A stretch of 64,000 nucleotides of DNA from Planococcus antarcticus DSM 14505 (GTDB lineage: Bacteria; Bacillota; Bacilli; Bacillales_A; Planococcaceae), in the NCBI RefSeq assembly GCF_001687565.2, contig NZ_CP016534.2, forward strand, positions 1,244,501 to 1,308,500, written 5' to 3'. Shown here in pieces: positions 18,220-27,198 of this stretch (position 1 is the first letter of the stretch; each line of letters begins with the position of its first letter). The translations under genes were made by a program, and so were the position numbers. The notes under the pieces were generated by a model, which was given only the letters and a program-made list of their open reading frames with translations, made no database searches and was not told where the DNA came from.

Positions 18220-18915
18220 ATGGAAAAAACAATCGTTACGCCGATTTTATTGGCATTGTTCCTGGGTGCATGCTCAGGACAAGAAGAACAGTCAGAAACA
18301 ACAACTGAAACTAGTGAAAGCCAAGCAGTTGAAGTGGAAGGTTACCCGCAGCTATCGACAGAAGCTGCAGACAATGAAGCGCTTGTCGAAGTCACCACAT
18401 CGATGGGGGCCATGCAAATCAAACTGTTTCCTGACATTGCGCCAAAAGCGGTGGAAAACTTTTTGACACATGCAGAAGAAGGTTATTATGACGGGTTAAC
18501 CTTTCACCGAATCATTGAAGATTTCATGTTGCAAACAGGAGATCCAACCGGCACAGGTGGCGGCGGTGAAAGTATTTACGGGGCTCCATTTGAAGATGAA
18601 TTCAACGATCACTTGTTCAATATTCGTGGAGCTTTGTCCATGGCCAACGCTGGACCAGGCACGAATAGTAGCCAGTTCTTCATCGTCCAAGCACCGCCAG
18701 TAGAAGAAGGCATGCTGACAGGCGATTATCCAGAGGAAATTCGAGAAGTGTATTTAGAGCAAGGAGGCACACCTTGGCTTGACGGTGCCCATACTGTATT
18801 CGGTCAAGTGATTGAAGGAATGGATGTAGTAGATGCCATTGCAGCAGTTGAAACCGAAGCCGAGAAGCCAATTGAAGACGTGACCATCGATTCCATCGAA
18901 ATTCTCCAACAATAA
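18220..18915 (+). CDS. Lipoprotein peptidyl-prolyl isomerase, cyclophilin type
   Basis: Extracytoplasmic folding factor anchored by a lipid. An N-terminal signal segment ends in the lipobox LGAC; a short acidic linker ([15 protein letters not shown]) follows, then a cyclophilin domain from about residue 45. Catalytic residues are visible in [21 protein letters not shown] and [15 protein letters not shown] 18220 is preceded by GGGGTGA; a GTG at 18211 would add MKK and give a more basic n-region, so both starts are possible. It stands alone. Confidence 0.9.
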   Translation: MEKTIVTPILLALFLGACSGQEEQSETTTETSESQAVEVEGYPQLSTEAADNEALVEVTTSMGAMQIKLFPDIAPKAVENFLTHAEEGYYDGLTFHRIIEDFMLQTGDPTGTGGGGESIYGAPFEDEFNDHLFNIRGALSMANAGPGTNSSQFFIVQAPPVEEGMLTGDYPEEIREVYLEQGGTPWLDGAHTVFGQVIEGMDVVDAIAAVETEAEKPIEDVTIDSIEILQQ

Positions 18916-19060
18916 CAAAGCTTAAGAAATCTTTTTACTAGGCTCTTCCACCTAGCTATGAGTTTGCGTTTGGGAAATGGATTCCTTTAGAGCAATGCGT
19001 TGACCTTTCCTACAAACTACTGGCACTCAAATACGAAGCAAAGCACATTATCTGAAACAA

Positions 19061-19098
19061 AAAAGAGCTTTCGGCGATATTTGCCGAAAGCTCTTTTT
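19061..19098. terminator. Bidirectional terminator between cyclophilin and XRE genes
   Basis: AAAAGAGCTTTCGGC / GCCGAAAGCTCTTTT stem with a 7-base loop and T/A runs on both sides. It lies 145 bases after the cyclophilin stop and 10 before the XRE stop. Confidence 0.87.
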
Positions 19099-19107
19099 CA
19101 TGATGTC

Positions 19108-19326
19108 TTAGTTAGATCCTAAGCCGTCCACTAAGTTAGAAGCTGGAACTTCCAAAGCATTTGAAAGGATGAGGATGGTTTGATTTGATGGTACTTCTTC
19201 ACCGCTTTCATAGGCTTGAAGTTTGGCTACACCGATTCTTGTTTTTAAAGCAAGTTCATCTAATGAAAGATTGCGCTCTTCGCGAAGCACTTTTAATTGG
19301 GCGTGTAAGTCATTTTTCAAATTCAT
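19108..19326 (-). CDS. Small XRE-family DNA-binding protein
   Basis: 72 residues, consisting of little more than one helix-turn-helix: LKVLREERNLSLDELALKTRIGVAKLQAYESG, with a C-terminal helix ending NLVDGLGSN. Such single-domain proteins bind DNA as dimers; target unknown. It is not near phage genes, so a host regulator is more likely than a phage repressor. Confidence 0.85.
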   Translation of the reverse strand: MNLKNDLHAQLKVLREERNLSLDELALKTRIGVAKLQAYESGEEVPSNQTILILSNALEVPASNLVDGLGSN

Positions 19327-19422
19327 GCACTCCTTCGTATATGGAACTTTCTTCTATTTATATACTATCACGCACTGATATTTTTCGAAAGGAGAAGTTA
19401 TGGCATTTTTCGAACAGTTAAA

Positions 19423-20763
19423 TCAGAAAATGGCAATGATTCCTTGGACGAACACAACGATAATAGCGACAGGAGCTACGTAGCGCACCAATGCACGCCA
19501 GACATCAACCCATAATGTCTGCTGTGACAACTCGTTGTGCGCATCTTCCTTCGTCAGGACATAACCCGCAAATAACGCAGTGAATAGGGCACCCAGAGGC
19601 AACCCGATCCGGCTGGTCAAGGTGTCGACGAAATCGAAGAATGTCAAGCCGAAGAAAATTTCCTGCGGCATGACGCCGAATGACAAAGCGCTTGGAATCC
19701 CGACGATGAAAATCATCAAGCCGAAAATCAGTGCGACGCGGCGGCGGCGATCGTATTTGTTTTTGACGCCAATGGAAACCGTAATCTCCAGCATAGAGAT
19801 GGAAGAAGTCAAAGTTGCAAAAAGCAATAGGACAAAGAAGATGATCATCAGGAATTCACCCATGAACAATTGATCGAAAATGGCTGGCAGAATGATGAAG
19901 ACTAGTCCCGGCCCTTGATTTGGCGTATATCCCAGAGCGAAAACAGCTGGGAAGATGATCAAGCCCGCCATAATCGAAATCACGATGTTCAATGATACAA
20001 CGCTGACAGAAGAACGCGTCAGGTTTTCCGACTTTGATAAGTAGGATGCATAAGTGATCATTCCTGCAACACCGACGCTCAAGGAGAAGAAGGCTTGGCC
20101 AAGTGCCACTAATGCTGTCTCGAAGTTGAAGAAAGACCAGTCTGGAACGAACATGAAGCGTACGCCTTCCATGGCACCATCAAGTGTCAATGAGCGAATC
20201 ATCAGCACTACAAAGAAAACCAGTAAAGCGGGCATCATAATTTTGCTGGCGCGTTCGATACCGCCTTTAATGCCACCTTGAACAATCCAAATTGTCAATC
20301 CCATGAAAGCAGCCTGTGCAAGTAGAACTTCCCATGGATTTGTAATAATCCCAGTGAACAGCTCGGCAAATTCATTGTCCCCTAAATCAGATAGCTGGAA
20401 TAGGACAGAGCGTCCTAGATAGGATAATACCCAGCCGCCAACAACACTGTAAAAAGATAAAATCAGAAATGAAAAAATAAATCCAGACCATCCGATTAAA
20501 TACCACGGTTTTCCTGGTGCTTGTTTTCTTAACCCGCTGACAGCATCTGCCTGACCTCTGCGGCCGATGACAAATTCAGCGAGCAGGACCGGTAATCCAA
20601 TTGCCACTGTGCTGATAATAAACAGCAGGATAAAGACACTGCCGCCGTTTGCGCCGGTTTCGTATGGAAATTTCCAAATGGCACCTAAGCCGATCGCACT
20701 TCCTGCTGCTGCAAGAATAAAGCCTAGCTTGGAACTCCATTGTTCACGTTTTTTCAAAATCAT
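19423..20763 (-). CDS. Sodium-dependent transporter, NSS/SNF family
   Basis: 446-residue, 11-12 helix symporter using the Na+ gradient to import an amino acid or related compound. The first helix motif GFILAAAGSAIGLGAIWKFPY is characteristic, with the unwound glycine-rich segment that binds substrate and Na+. Similar to B. subtilis YocR/YhdH. AGGAGAG precedes the ATG. With the Mrp antiporter maintaining the sodium gradient, coupling is plausible. Confidence 0.9.
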   Translation of the reverse strand: MILKKREQWSSKLGFILAAAGSAIGLGAIWKFPYETGANGGSVFILLFIISTVAIGLPVLLAEFVIGRRGQADAVSGLRKQAPGKPWYLIGWSGFIFSFLILSFYSVVGGWVLSYLGRSVLFQLSDLGDNEFAELFTGIITNPWEVLLAQAAFMGLTIWIVQGGIKGGIERASKIMMPALLVFFVVLMIRSLTLDGAMEGVRFMFVPDWSFFNFETALVALGQAFFSLSVGVAGMITYASYLSKSENLTRSSVSVVSLNIVISIMAGLIIFPAVFALGYTPNQGPGLVFIILPAIFDQLFMGEFLMIIFFVLLLFATLTSSISMLEITVSIGVKNKYDRRRRVALIFGLMIFIVGIPSALSFGVMPQEIFFGLTFFDFVDTLTSRIGLPLGALFTALFAGYVLTKEDAHNELSQQTLWVDVWRALVRYVAPVAIIVVFVQGIIAIF

Positions 20764-20826
20764 CTCTCCTATCTCATATAGATTTCCTCATTTTACATGA
20801 GCGGCACTAAAAAAAATAGCAGTTTT

Positions 20827-20854
20827 TGAAACGCTGCATCGATTAGTCCGTATA
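20827..20854 (+). promoter_or_regulatory. ECF (sigma-W/M/X type) promoter
   Basis: TGAAAC (20827-20832), exactly 16 bases, then CGTATA (20849-20854). This equals the B. subtilis sigma-W consensus TGAAAC-N16-CGTA. It stands 54 bases upstream of the gene for the membrane-anchored sigma-like protein, as expected of an autoregulated ECF locus. Confidence 0.75.
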
Positions 20855-20907
20855 ACTATCATTAAGTTTAATAGAATGATTATTCCGACGAATCGGGGAG
20901 TGTGGCA

Positions 20908-23514
20908 ATGACATCAGAAACTGATTTATACAGAAAGGCTCAAATAGGGGATGAATTCGCATTTAAACTATGGGCCGACACTATTCAACCTAATATGGGG
21001 CGGTTCTCCTATCAACTAGGAGTTTCCATAGAAGCATTACCGAAGTTCCAACGGCGGAGTTTGCAGCAACTGCATAGACAACTAGAGTATCTTACGCAAG
21101 AACAGGCACAAGTCGACCTTTACAAAATAATGGTCCAGCAACTATCCACAAATTCCCTTGAACTTGAAATCAAAGAAAATCTCGCAGTGCTTGGCTTTCC
21201 GGAAGACGATGAACTGCATGCCGAGCTGCAGAAACTAGAACTGAACCAGCGGATCCCCTTGGTTCTAACTCATTTTCATAACCGTTCGAAAGTAGACATC
21301 GCCATGATTGCGGAGAAAACGGAGCATCAGATCATACAAACAATGAACGATGGGCTGCAGGCATTGCAGCACAATCTGCGATTGGATGAGGCGCAGGTGT
21401 TTCAACGTCTGGCCATGCTTCAGAAATCCTATCAGCGTTTTATGCCGCCAGCACCATTTGATCAGGAGATTCAGGGTGCGGACGAAAAATTTTCTGTTCC
21501 GGAAGTCTCAAAAACAACTGCATCACCTAGGCAAATCCGTAAAAAGCCAGCTATCGTGCTGGGAGCTGCCAGCCTTTTTCTGATAACGGTCATCGGCGTC
21601 AGTTTTTCTGTCAACGACCAGCTGATGGAAACGGCAGGTACGTCGGAAGGGAAGCAGGCTGAAAAAGTGACGGATGAAATGGTTGCAGATTGGCATAGCA
21701 AATACGAAATGATTAAAGAAACATCACCGGAACGTTTGGGGATGTCTCAAAAGCAGTATGTTCAGCTGGATTACGTCAAACTGGCCGATGCTGAAAGGGA
21801 AAGGGTTTTTAGCGATGAAATGCTAGATTCATTAAAAGATGATCCTATTAAAATGGAATCTACTGTCTATCGTCTTTTCTGGCAGATTGAAACCCCACAA
21901 GGAATGGTCGATTCTTTATCTAGTAATTCGATGTTGTCTTCTGCAGTAGATGATTTTCTACTAAATTATGCAGCGAAGACAGATGAGTTACGTTTTTTTG
22001 TCGAGGGGATGATGCAGAAATACCAACAGGAATTAGAAACGACAATTGTAATGGGCCAGTTGTCTCCAGAAAAACTGGTAGCACAATCTCATAGCTATCC
22101 CGAGCAATTGCGTAAAGTGATAGAAGCTTTACCGGAGTACAATTTGCTTGCAATCGTCAATCCAAATGACAATCAGTTTAGAACAATTCGAGATGTCAAC
22201 AAGCTCAATCAACAACATGTAATTGCATCTCACCCCTACGCTTTTCAATATTTGAGCTGGTTAAGTGGGGAACCTTATTTTGATGACAGTGGATTTTTCT
22301 GGCCAATTGATAATATTACACACAACCTGATCTCTATGGAGGAGTCTTTACTAGTGGAGGAGGAAGAGTCAGCATTGTTTGATGGAATAGAAGTGGCCTA
22401 TCAGCAAACGTTCTGGCAGTTGGTAAAAGGCAGCGACAGCTCTCCTGTTTTTGATAAGCAAGGCAAAGTTAAAGTAGAATACCAAAGCGCTTGGAATAGT
22501 ATTGCTTCGTCCAATCCAATGGCGTTTATCATACTGCCGATTTTAGAAGAAATGGAAGCGAGCGAGTGGACCACTTCAGCTGCTTACGATGAATTGGAGT
22601 TCCATGATTTGCAGGATGCTTTGGAGATGGAAAAGTCCGGGCAGCTTGCTGATAAATTGCCCAATGGCAATTTAATGATCGAAGATGAATTCGTCGATAT
22701 GCAGGATTTCGACTATAGCCGCATCCAATCCCTATACGAATCGTTTAAAGTGTCCCATGATTTGCAGCTGTTATCGGGTGTGCAGCCTCTAGATGTGCTA
22801 TTTGTGTATCATTACGCCAATAAAGTAGAAGATGCAAAGACGCAGTGGCATCTGTTGGCAGACAGTCCGTTAAAGCCCACACTGGAGACATTCATAAGGG
22901 ACTGGAAACAGATTCCTGAACTGACGAAAACAGCGAGATGGATTGAGCTTTCTAGCAATTCATTCAAACAAAGAGTAAAAGACAAAGTCTATATGTATCC
23001 TCAAGTCGATATGTACGAATTTGATGAGCGATTAGATCTGCTATTGGTTACAGAGAAAAATCAGATTTGGCAAATCGACTATCGTCAATACGAAAGCTAC
23101 GATTTGCAAGGCGAAGATCAGCAGTTTAAGCAAACCGTTGATTTGTTGTATCAAGCGTTTTCTGTTGATCAACAGCAACAACTTCTAGCGGAAGCCAAAC
23201 CAGGAGAAATAGCGGGTGTATTTTTTAAAGCTGTTGAAAACGAAGATATTCTGACCGTGAAAAACTTAATGGAAGAAGTCGATTGGAAAGATGAAGATTT
23301 TACTGCCTTATTCGAATCGCATAGTTTCCGTCCGTTTTCCGAATTGGCGCAATTAACATTCAAGAGCCATTTTGCTCCGAACAAAGCAACAGGTCATGCG
23401 GGTTCAGTGGAAATACTCTATGCTTCAGGACTTCAAGACGGCTTGTTTCCAGAGCATTTTTTCATGGAGAAAACCAAAAATGGCTGGCGAATGTCGAACA
23501 TAAACGAATACTGA
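20908..23514 (+). CDS. Membrane-anchored protein with sigma-70-like cytoplasmic head and large ectodomain
   Basis: 868 residues, not a family I recognise by name. Residues about 5-80 resemble sigma region 2 (LYRKAQIGDEFAFKLW, then a helical stretch) and 105-158 resemble region 4: LNQRIPLVLTHFHNRSKVDIAMIAEKTEHQIIQT in order, where the consensus reads LP..QR.VL.L.......EIA. A linker and RKK precede one transmembrane helix (about 213-235), implying cytoplasmic N-terminus and about 630 residues outside. The ectodomain is acidic and helix-rich; two segments (NQIWQIDY near 730 and KNGWRMSNI at the end) recall NTF2-like folds. ATG 20908 is chosen over GTG 20902 because GGGGAG at 20895-20900 spaces correctly. 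Either a tethered sigma factor or a degenerate sigma-derived anti-sigma/sensor. Confidence 0.8.
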   Translation: MTSETDLYRKAQIGDEFAFKLWADTIQPNMGRFSYQLGVSIEALPKFQRRSLQQLHRQLEYLTQEQAQVDLYKIMVQQLSTNSLELEIKENLAVLGFPEDDELHAELQKLELNQRIPLVLTHFHNRSKVDIAMIAEKTEHQIIQTMNDGLQALQHNLRLDEAQVFQRLAMLQKSYQRFMPPAPFDQEIQGADEKFSVPEVSKTTASPRQIRKKPAIVLGAASLFLITVIGVSFSVNDQLMETAGTSEGKQAEKVTDEMVADWHSKYEMIKETSPERLGMSQKQYVQLDYVKLADAERERVFSDEMLDSLKDDPIKMESTVYRLFWQIETPQGMVDSLSSNSMLSSAVDDFLLNYAAKTDELRFFVEGMMQKYQQELETTIVMGQLSPEKLVAQSHSYPEQLRKVIEALPEYNLLAIVNPNDNQFRTIRDVNKLNQQHVIASHPYAFQYLSWLSGEPYFDDSGFFWPIDNITHNLISMEESLLVEEEESALFDGIEVAYQQTFWQLVKGSDSSPVFDKQGKVKVEYQSAWNSIASSNPMAFIILPILEEMEASEWTTSAAYDELEFHDLQDALEMEKSGQLADKLPNGNLMIEDEFVDMQDFDYSRIQSLYESFKVSHDLQLLSGVQPLDVLFVYHYANKVEDAKTQWHLLADSPLKPTLETFIRDWKQIPELTKTARWIELSSNSFKQRVKDKVYMYPQVDMYEFDERLDLLLVTEKNQIWQIDYRQYESYDLQGEDQQFKQTVDLLYQAFSVDQQQQLLAEAKPGEIAGVFFKAVENEDILTVKNLMEEVDWKDEDFTALFESHSFRPFSELAQLTFKSHFAPNKATGHAGSVEILYASGLQDGLFPEHFFMEKTKNGWRMSNINEY

Positions 23515-23516
23515 TT

Positions 23517-23545
23517 TTGCTCTCAGCATATACCTGTGCTATAAT
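23517..23545 (+). promoter_or_regulatory. Sigma-A type promoter of yugI
   Basis: TTGCTC (23517-23522), 17 bases, TATAAT (23540-23545), giving a leader of about 50 bases to the yugI ATG. Confidence 0.6.
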
Positions 23546-23600
23546 ATACAGATGCCAATAGGTGTACAGGACAATTAGATATGACTAGGAGCGGGTAAAC

Positions 23601-23975
23601 ATGACGAAAACATACCAAACAGGCGATACGGTCTCAGGTAAAGTTACAGGAATCCAGCCATACGGCGCATTCGTAGCTTTAGATGACCAAACACAAGGAT
23701 TGGTTCACATTTCAGAAATCACTCACGGTTACGTGAAAGAAGTAAGTGAGTATTTGGCAGTAGGACAAGAAGTTGACGTGAAAGTATTGGAAGTTGATGA
23801 AAAGTCCAAAAAAATCAGCTTGTCAATCCGCGCGCTCCAAGAGCAGCCACCAGCAGCTCAAAAAACTGAAAAACCAAAACAATCTCTTCAGTCGCACGTT
23901 AACGAGAGTGATTCTGAAGGATTCAACTCTTTGAAAGACAAAATGCAAGAGTGGATCAAACGCTCTGGACAGTAA
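23601..23975 (+). CDS. yugI: S1-domain RNA-binding protein, general stress protein 13 (YugI)
   Basis: 124 residues. Positions 5-73 form one S1 OB-fold: GDTVSGKVTGIQPYGAFVALDDQTQGLVHISEI, then VGQEVDVKVLEVDEKSKKISLSIRAL. A lysine/glutamine linker and an amphipathic tail follow. Binds RNA or the ribosome; in B. subtilis it is a stress-induced protein. Monocistronic, with its own promoter and terminator. Confidence 0.92.
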   Translation: MTKTYQTGDTVSGKVTGIQPYGAFVALDDQTQGLVHISEITHGYVKEVSEYLAVGQEVDVKVLEVDEKSKKISLSIRALQEQPPAAQKTEKPKQSLQSHVNESDSEGFNSLKDKMQEWIKRSGQ

Positions 23976-23984
23976 GAATTGAGT

Positions 23985-24040
23985 AAGCGCCAATTTAGAT
24001 TTAACAGGCATAAGACCAACTGACGAAGTGGCGCTTTTTG
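23985..24040 (+). terminator. Long-loop terminator after yugI
   Basis: AAGCGCCA (23985-23992) pairs with TGGCGCTT (24029-24036) and leads into T5. The 36-base loop is unusually long. Confidence 0.55.
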
Positions 24041-24104
24041 CCACACAGTCGGGTTGGTTTATGACCTGAGAATCTGGGCGCTGAAGCTGGACAGTAAGAA
24101 AATA

Positions 24105-24147
24105 AAAAACGAAGCGCAGACAATCATGTCTGCGCTTCGTTTTTTTT
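24105..24147. terminator. Bidirectional terminator at the end of the RocR-like gene
   Basis: AACGAAGCGCAGACA / TGTCTGCGCTTCGTT stem with a 4-base loop and A6/T8 flanks; it overlaps the last codons of the minus-strand gene. Confidence 0.85.
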
Positions 24148-25446
24148 GATTTTCCGCAATCGATATTGTAGATTTTGACGGCTCATGCCAAGTGCAGCAG
24201 CAGCTTTTGTAACATTTCCACCATGTAGATCCATCGCTTTCTGCAAGTAATATATTTCAGCTTCAAACAAGTAATCCTCGAGCGGCAGCAGATCCGTATT
24301 GGATTGAACGATAAAATCCTCAGGCTTATGCGCTCCGTTCAGATCGCTCTTAAGTTTGAAATGGTTGGGCAGCATGTCTGCGGTCACGATTTCCTGCGTT
24401 GTCAGCATGGATGTGGTTTCATCTAACAGCAATTCGAGCTCTTTTAAATTACCCGGCCAGTCATATGTATACAGTAAATCCGCTACTTCCTCATCCAGTC
24501 CACGAACGACCGAACCAACTTTCATCCGGTGGCGGGAAAAATAATCGTAAACAAACGGCAAGATATCTTCTTTTCTCGACCGCAGCGGTTCTACTTTAAT
24601 GGTCATGGATGAAAAGAAATAATACAGGTCTTTCAGTAATTTATGCGAAGCGATCAATTCGACCGGATCGTCGCCGACACTGGCGATAAAATAAGTATTA
24701 CTGCGTGAACCTTCTTCGGCCATCTCCAGTAATTGCTGCTGCAAAGACAGCGGCAGTAAATCGATTCTTTCACAGTAAATCGTGCCATCACCTATCTGTT
24801 TGCTATCTTCACCTAGTTGCTCGATGATGGTGCCGTCTGTTCCATGGGAATAGAGTGTATACATCTGTCTGCCAGAAGAATGCGCCCAATGAATCGCTTC
24901 CGCAATCAATTCTTTGCCGGTTCCCGATTCTCCCACCAGCAGCACTGGGAGTTTTGCTGTCGCTGCTTTTTCGGCCGTAGCAATCACTTTTTTCATACTT
25001 TTGGATAGAGCGGTAATCGTCGAGAAAGTGATAGGTTCGTCGTATTTTCTAAGTGGCTGATAAATCACTTTTTCAAGCGTTGTCACATCACGTGACAATT
25101 CAATGGCGCCAATTAGGTTTTTTCCATCGAGGACCGGATAAGTATCATTGATTGTCGTAATTTCCTGGCCTTTCCGGTTCCAATAAGTTTGTTTGACGTT
25201 AAAAACTGGCGTACCGCTTTGTAAAACCTGCAGCAGGGTGCTTTCATGCTGGTCGAAGCGGAACATCTCAAGCAGTGAACGATCTACCAGCTCCTCGAAA
25301 TCGAACCCTTCAATTTCTCGCATTTTTTTATTATAAAGAATGGTTTTTCCTTTTGTATCTATGGCGTGAATCCCAATAGCCACGTGTTCTCCAGCAAATT
25401 TATAGAACGGGGATAAGTCGATATTTTCTGGCTTCAAAACGATCAC
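24124..25446 (-). CDS. RocR-like PAS-AAA-Fis regulator lacking sigma-54 activation motifs
   Basis: 440 residues: PAS domain (about 10-125), AAA+ domain (about 145-370) and Fis-type helix-turn-helix (NVTKAAAALGMSRQNLQYRLRK). Position, divergent from rocA, and domain order indicate the arginine/ornithine regulator RocR. However, the AAA+ core is degraded: Walker A GESGTGKE is intact, but the GAFTGA loop that contacts sigma-54 is deleted (about 25 residues missing), Walker B reads GTIYCERI instead of GTLFLDEI, and the FREDLYYRLN arginines are replaced by LLKDLYYFFS. ATP-driven opening of a sigma-54 promoter looks impossible; it may act like TyrR on sigma-70 promoters. Confidence 0.85.
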   Translation of the reverse strand: MIVLKPENIDLSPFYKFAGEHVAIGIHAIDTKGKTILYNKKMREIEGFDFEELVDRSLLEMFRFDQHESTLLQVLQSGTPVFNVKQTYWNRKGQEITTINDTYPVLDGKNLIGAIELSRDVTTLEKVIYQPLRKYDEPITFSTITALSKSMKKVIATAEKAATAKLPVLLVGESGTGKELIAEAIHWAHSSGRQMYTLYSHGTDGTIIEQLGEDSKQIGDGTIYCERIDLLPLSLQQQLLEMAEEGSRSNTYFIASVGDDPVELIASHKLLKDLYYFFSSMTIKVEPLRSRKEDILPFVYDYFSRHRMKVGSVVRGLDEEVADLLYTYDWPGNLKELELLLDETTSMLTTQEIVTADMLPNHFKLKSDLNGAHKPEDFIVQSNTDLLPLEDYLFEAEIYYLQKAMDLHGGNVTKAAAALGMSRQNLQYRLRKIKKNEAQT

Positions 25447-25487
25447 TCCAAAATTATTTTGACTTTTTAAACGAAAATACTTGAATT

Positions 25488-25506
25488 ATGCAACAATCTT
25501 TTGCAT
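25488..25506. promoter_or_regulatory. ATGCAA-N7-TTGCAT dyad between the RocR-like gene and rocA
   Basis: A perfect 6-7-6 inverted repeat lies about 42 bases upstream of the regulator and 70 upstream of rocA. It is the best candidate operator in the intergenic region for the divergent regulator. No TGGCAC-N5-TTGC sigma-54 promoter is present. Confidence 0.5.
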
Positions 25507-25576
25507 TATTATAAGTGGAAACAGTTTAAAAGTGCAAATTTTTTTTGCGCTTACTTAAAATTCAAGGAGGATTTAC

Positions 25577-27121
25577 ATGATTCCCTATAAACACGAACCG
25601 TTCACAGATTTCTCGGTTGATCAAAACCGCACAGATTACCTTGAGGGCTTGAAAACAGTTGAAGCTTACCTTGGACAAGACTACCCGTTAATTATTGGTG
25701 GAGAACGCATCACTACTGAAGATAAAATCGTTTCATTTAATCCTTCAAATAAAGAAGAACTAATTGGCAATGTCTCTAAGTCAAATAAAGAATTAGCTAA
25801 AAAAGCAATGCAGTCAGCTGACGAAGCTTTTAAAACATGGAAAAAAGTAAAACCTGAAGTTCGCGCTGATGTATTGCTTAGAGCGTCTGCAATTATACGC
25901 CGCCGCAAGTTCGAATTCTCAGCACTTTTAACAAAAGAAGCAGGCAAGCCTTGGAACGAAGCAGATGCAGATACAGCTGAAGCAATTGATTTCTTGGAAT
26001 ACTATGCTCGTCAAATGCTGCGCCTTAAAGATGGTATGCCAGTAGAAAGCCGTCCAGGTGAAGATAACCGTTATGACTACATTCCTTTAGGTGTAGGCGT
26101 TGTTATTTCCCCGTGGAACTTTGCATTCGCAATTATGGCTGGAACAACTGCAGCAGCGATGGTAGCAGGAAATACTGTACTATTAAAGCCAGCTTCAACA
26201 ACGCCAATCGTTGCTTACAAGTTTATCGAAGTTCTTGAAGAAGCAGGTATGCCAGCAGGCGTGGTTAACTTTATTCCTGGACCAGGTTCTGAAGTTGGAG
26301 ACTATTTAGTCGATCACCCGAACACTCGTTTTATCTCATTTACTGGTTCAAAAGAAGTCGGATTGCGCATCGCAGAACGTTCTTCAAAAGTGCACGAAGG
26401 ACAAATTTGGATGAAACGTTTGATTGCTGAAATGGGCGGAAAAAATACAATGGTAGTGGATAAAGAAGCTGATCTTGAGCTTGCTGCGCAATCAATTGTG
26501 AAATCTGCTTTCGGCTTTAGTGGACAGAAATGTTCAGCTGGATCACGTGCAGTTATCGTTGAAGACGTATACGATACAGTACTTGAGCGCGTTATCGAAT
26601 TGACGAAAGAATTGACAATCGGTGACCCAACAGATCAGTCTAACTACATGGGGCCAGTTATCGACGGCAACTCATATGACAAAATCATGAGCTATATCGA
26701 AATTGGTAAAGAAGAAGGACGTTTAGTAGCTGGTGGAGACGGAGATAATTCTAAAGGTTTCTTCGTAAACCCAACTGTCTTTGCAGATCTTGATCCACAA
26801 GCACGCATCATGCAGGAAGAAATCTTTGGCCCAGTTGTTGGCCTAATGAAAGCAAAAGATTTTGACCATGCACTTGAAATTGCCAACAATACGGAGTACG
26901 GCTTGACGGGTGCAGTTATCACAAACAACCGCGTGAACCTTGAAAAAGCCCGTGAAGATTTCCATGTCGGAAACCTATACTTTAACCGCGGTTGCACAGG
27001 TGCAATCGTTGGATATCAATCATTCGGCGGATTCAATATGTCAGGAACTGATTCAAAAGCAGGCGGACCAGATTATATCGGTCTTCATATGCAAGCAAAA
27101 ATCACTTCTGAAATGTACTGA
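25577..27121 (+). CDS. rocA: 1-pyrroline-5-carboxylate dehydrogenase
   Basis: 514-residue aldehyde dehydrogenase, oxidising glutamate-semialdehyde/P5C to glutamate with NAD+, the shared step of arginine, ornithine and proline catabolism. The active site is seen in [12 protein letters not shown] (catalytic Cys about residue 320), with the general-base glutamate in LIAEMGGKN and the adenine-binding motif GSKEVG. AAGGAGG precedes the ATG. First of the rocA-rocD-rocG group, divergent from the RocR-like gene. Confidence 0.96.
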   Translation: MIPYKHEPFTDFSVDQNRTDYLEGLKTVEAYLGQDYPLIIGGERITTEDKIVSFNPSNKEELIGNVSKSNKELAKKAMQSADEAFKTWKKVKPEVRADVLLRASAIIRRRKFEFSALLTKEAGKPWNEADADTAEAIDFLEYYARQMLRLKDGMPVESRPGEDNRYDYIPLGVGVVISPWNFAFAIMAGTTAAAMVAGNTVLLKPASTTPIVAYKFIEVLEEAGMPAGVVNFIPGPGSEVGDYLVDHPNTRFISFTGSKEVGLRIAERSSKVHEGQIWMKRLIAEMGGKNTMVVDKEADLELAAQSIVKSAFGFSGQKCSAGSRAVIVEDVYDTVLERVIELTKELTIGDPTDQSNYMGPVIDGNSYDKIMSYIEIGKEEGRLVAGGDGDNSKGFFVNPTVFADLDPQARIMQEEIFGPVVGLMKAKDFDHALEIANNTEYGLTGAVITNNRVNLEKAREDFHVGNLYFNRGCTGAIVGYQSFGGFNMSGTDSKAGGPDYIGLHMQAKITSEMY

Positions 27122-27150
27122 TAAATCATAAAATGTTATAATAACTCACC

Positions 27151-27179
27151 AAAAGGCAGACGGATGTCTGCCTTTTTTT
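27151..27179 (+). terminator. Terminator/attenuator between rocA and rocD
   Basis: AAAAGGCAGAC / GTCTGCCTTTTTTT stem with a GGAT loop. rocD begins 20 bases later with no clear promoter, so partial read-through is likely. Confidence 0.8.
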
Positions 27180-27198
27180 AAAAAAAGGAGGAAATCAC

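Noticed and set aside
19108-19326. Prophage remnant suggested by the XRE regulator
   Set aside because: No integrase, structural phage genes or attachment repeats are nearby.
6599-20839. Shared 13-mer AAACGCTGCATCG at about 6599 and 20829
   Set aside because: One lies in a T-rich hairpin and the other in the ECF promoter; no wider similarity, so chance is likely.
25447-25576. Sigma-54 promoter for rocA
   Set aside because: No GG/GC pair at -24/-12 spacing; TTGCA at 25501 lacks the upstream TGGCAC.
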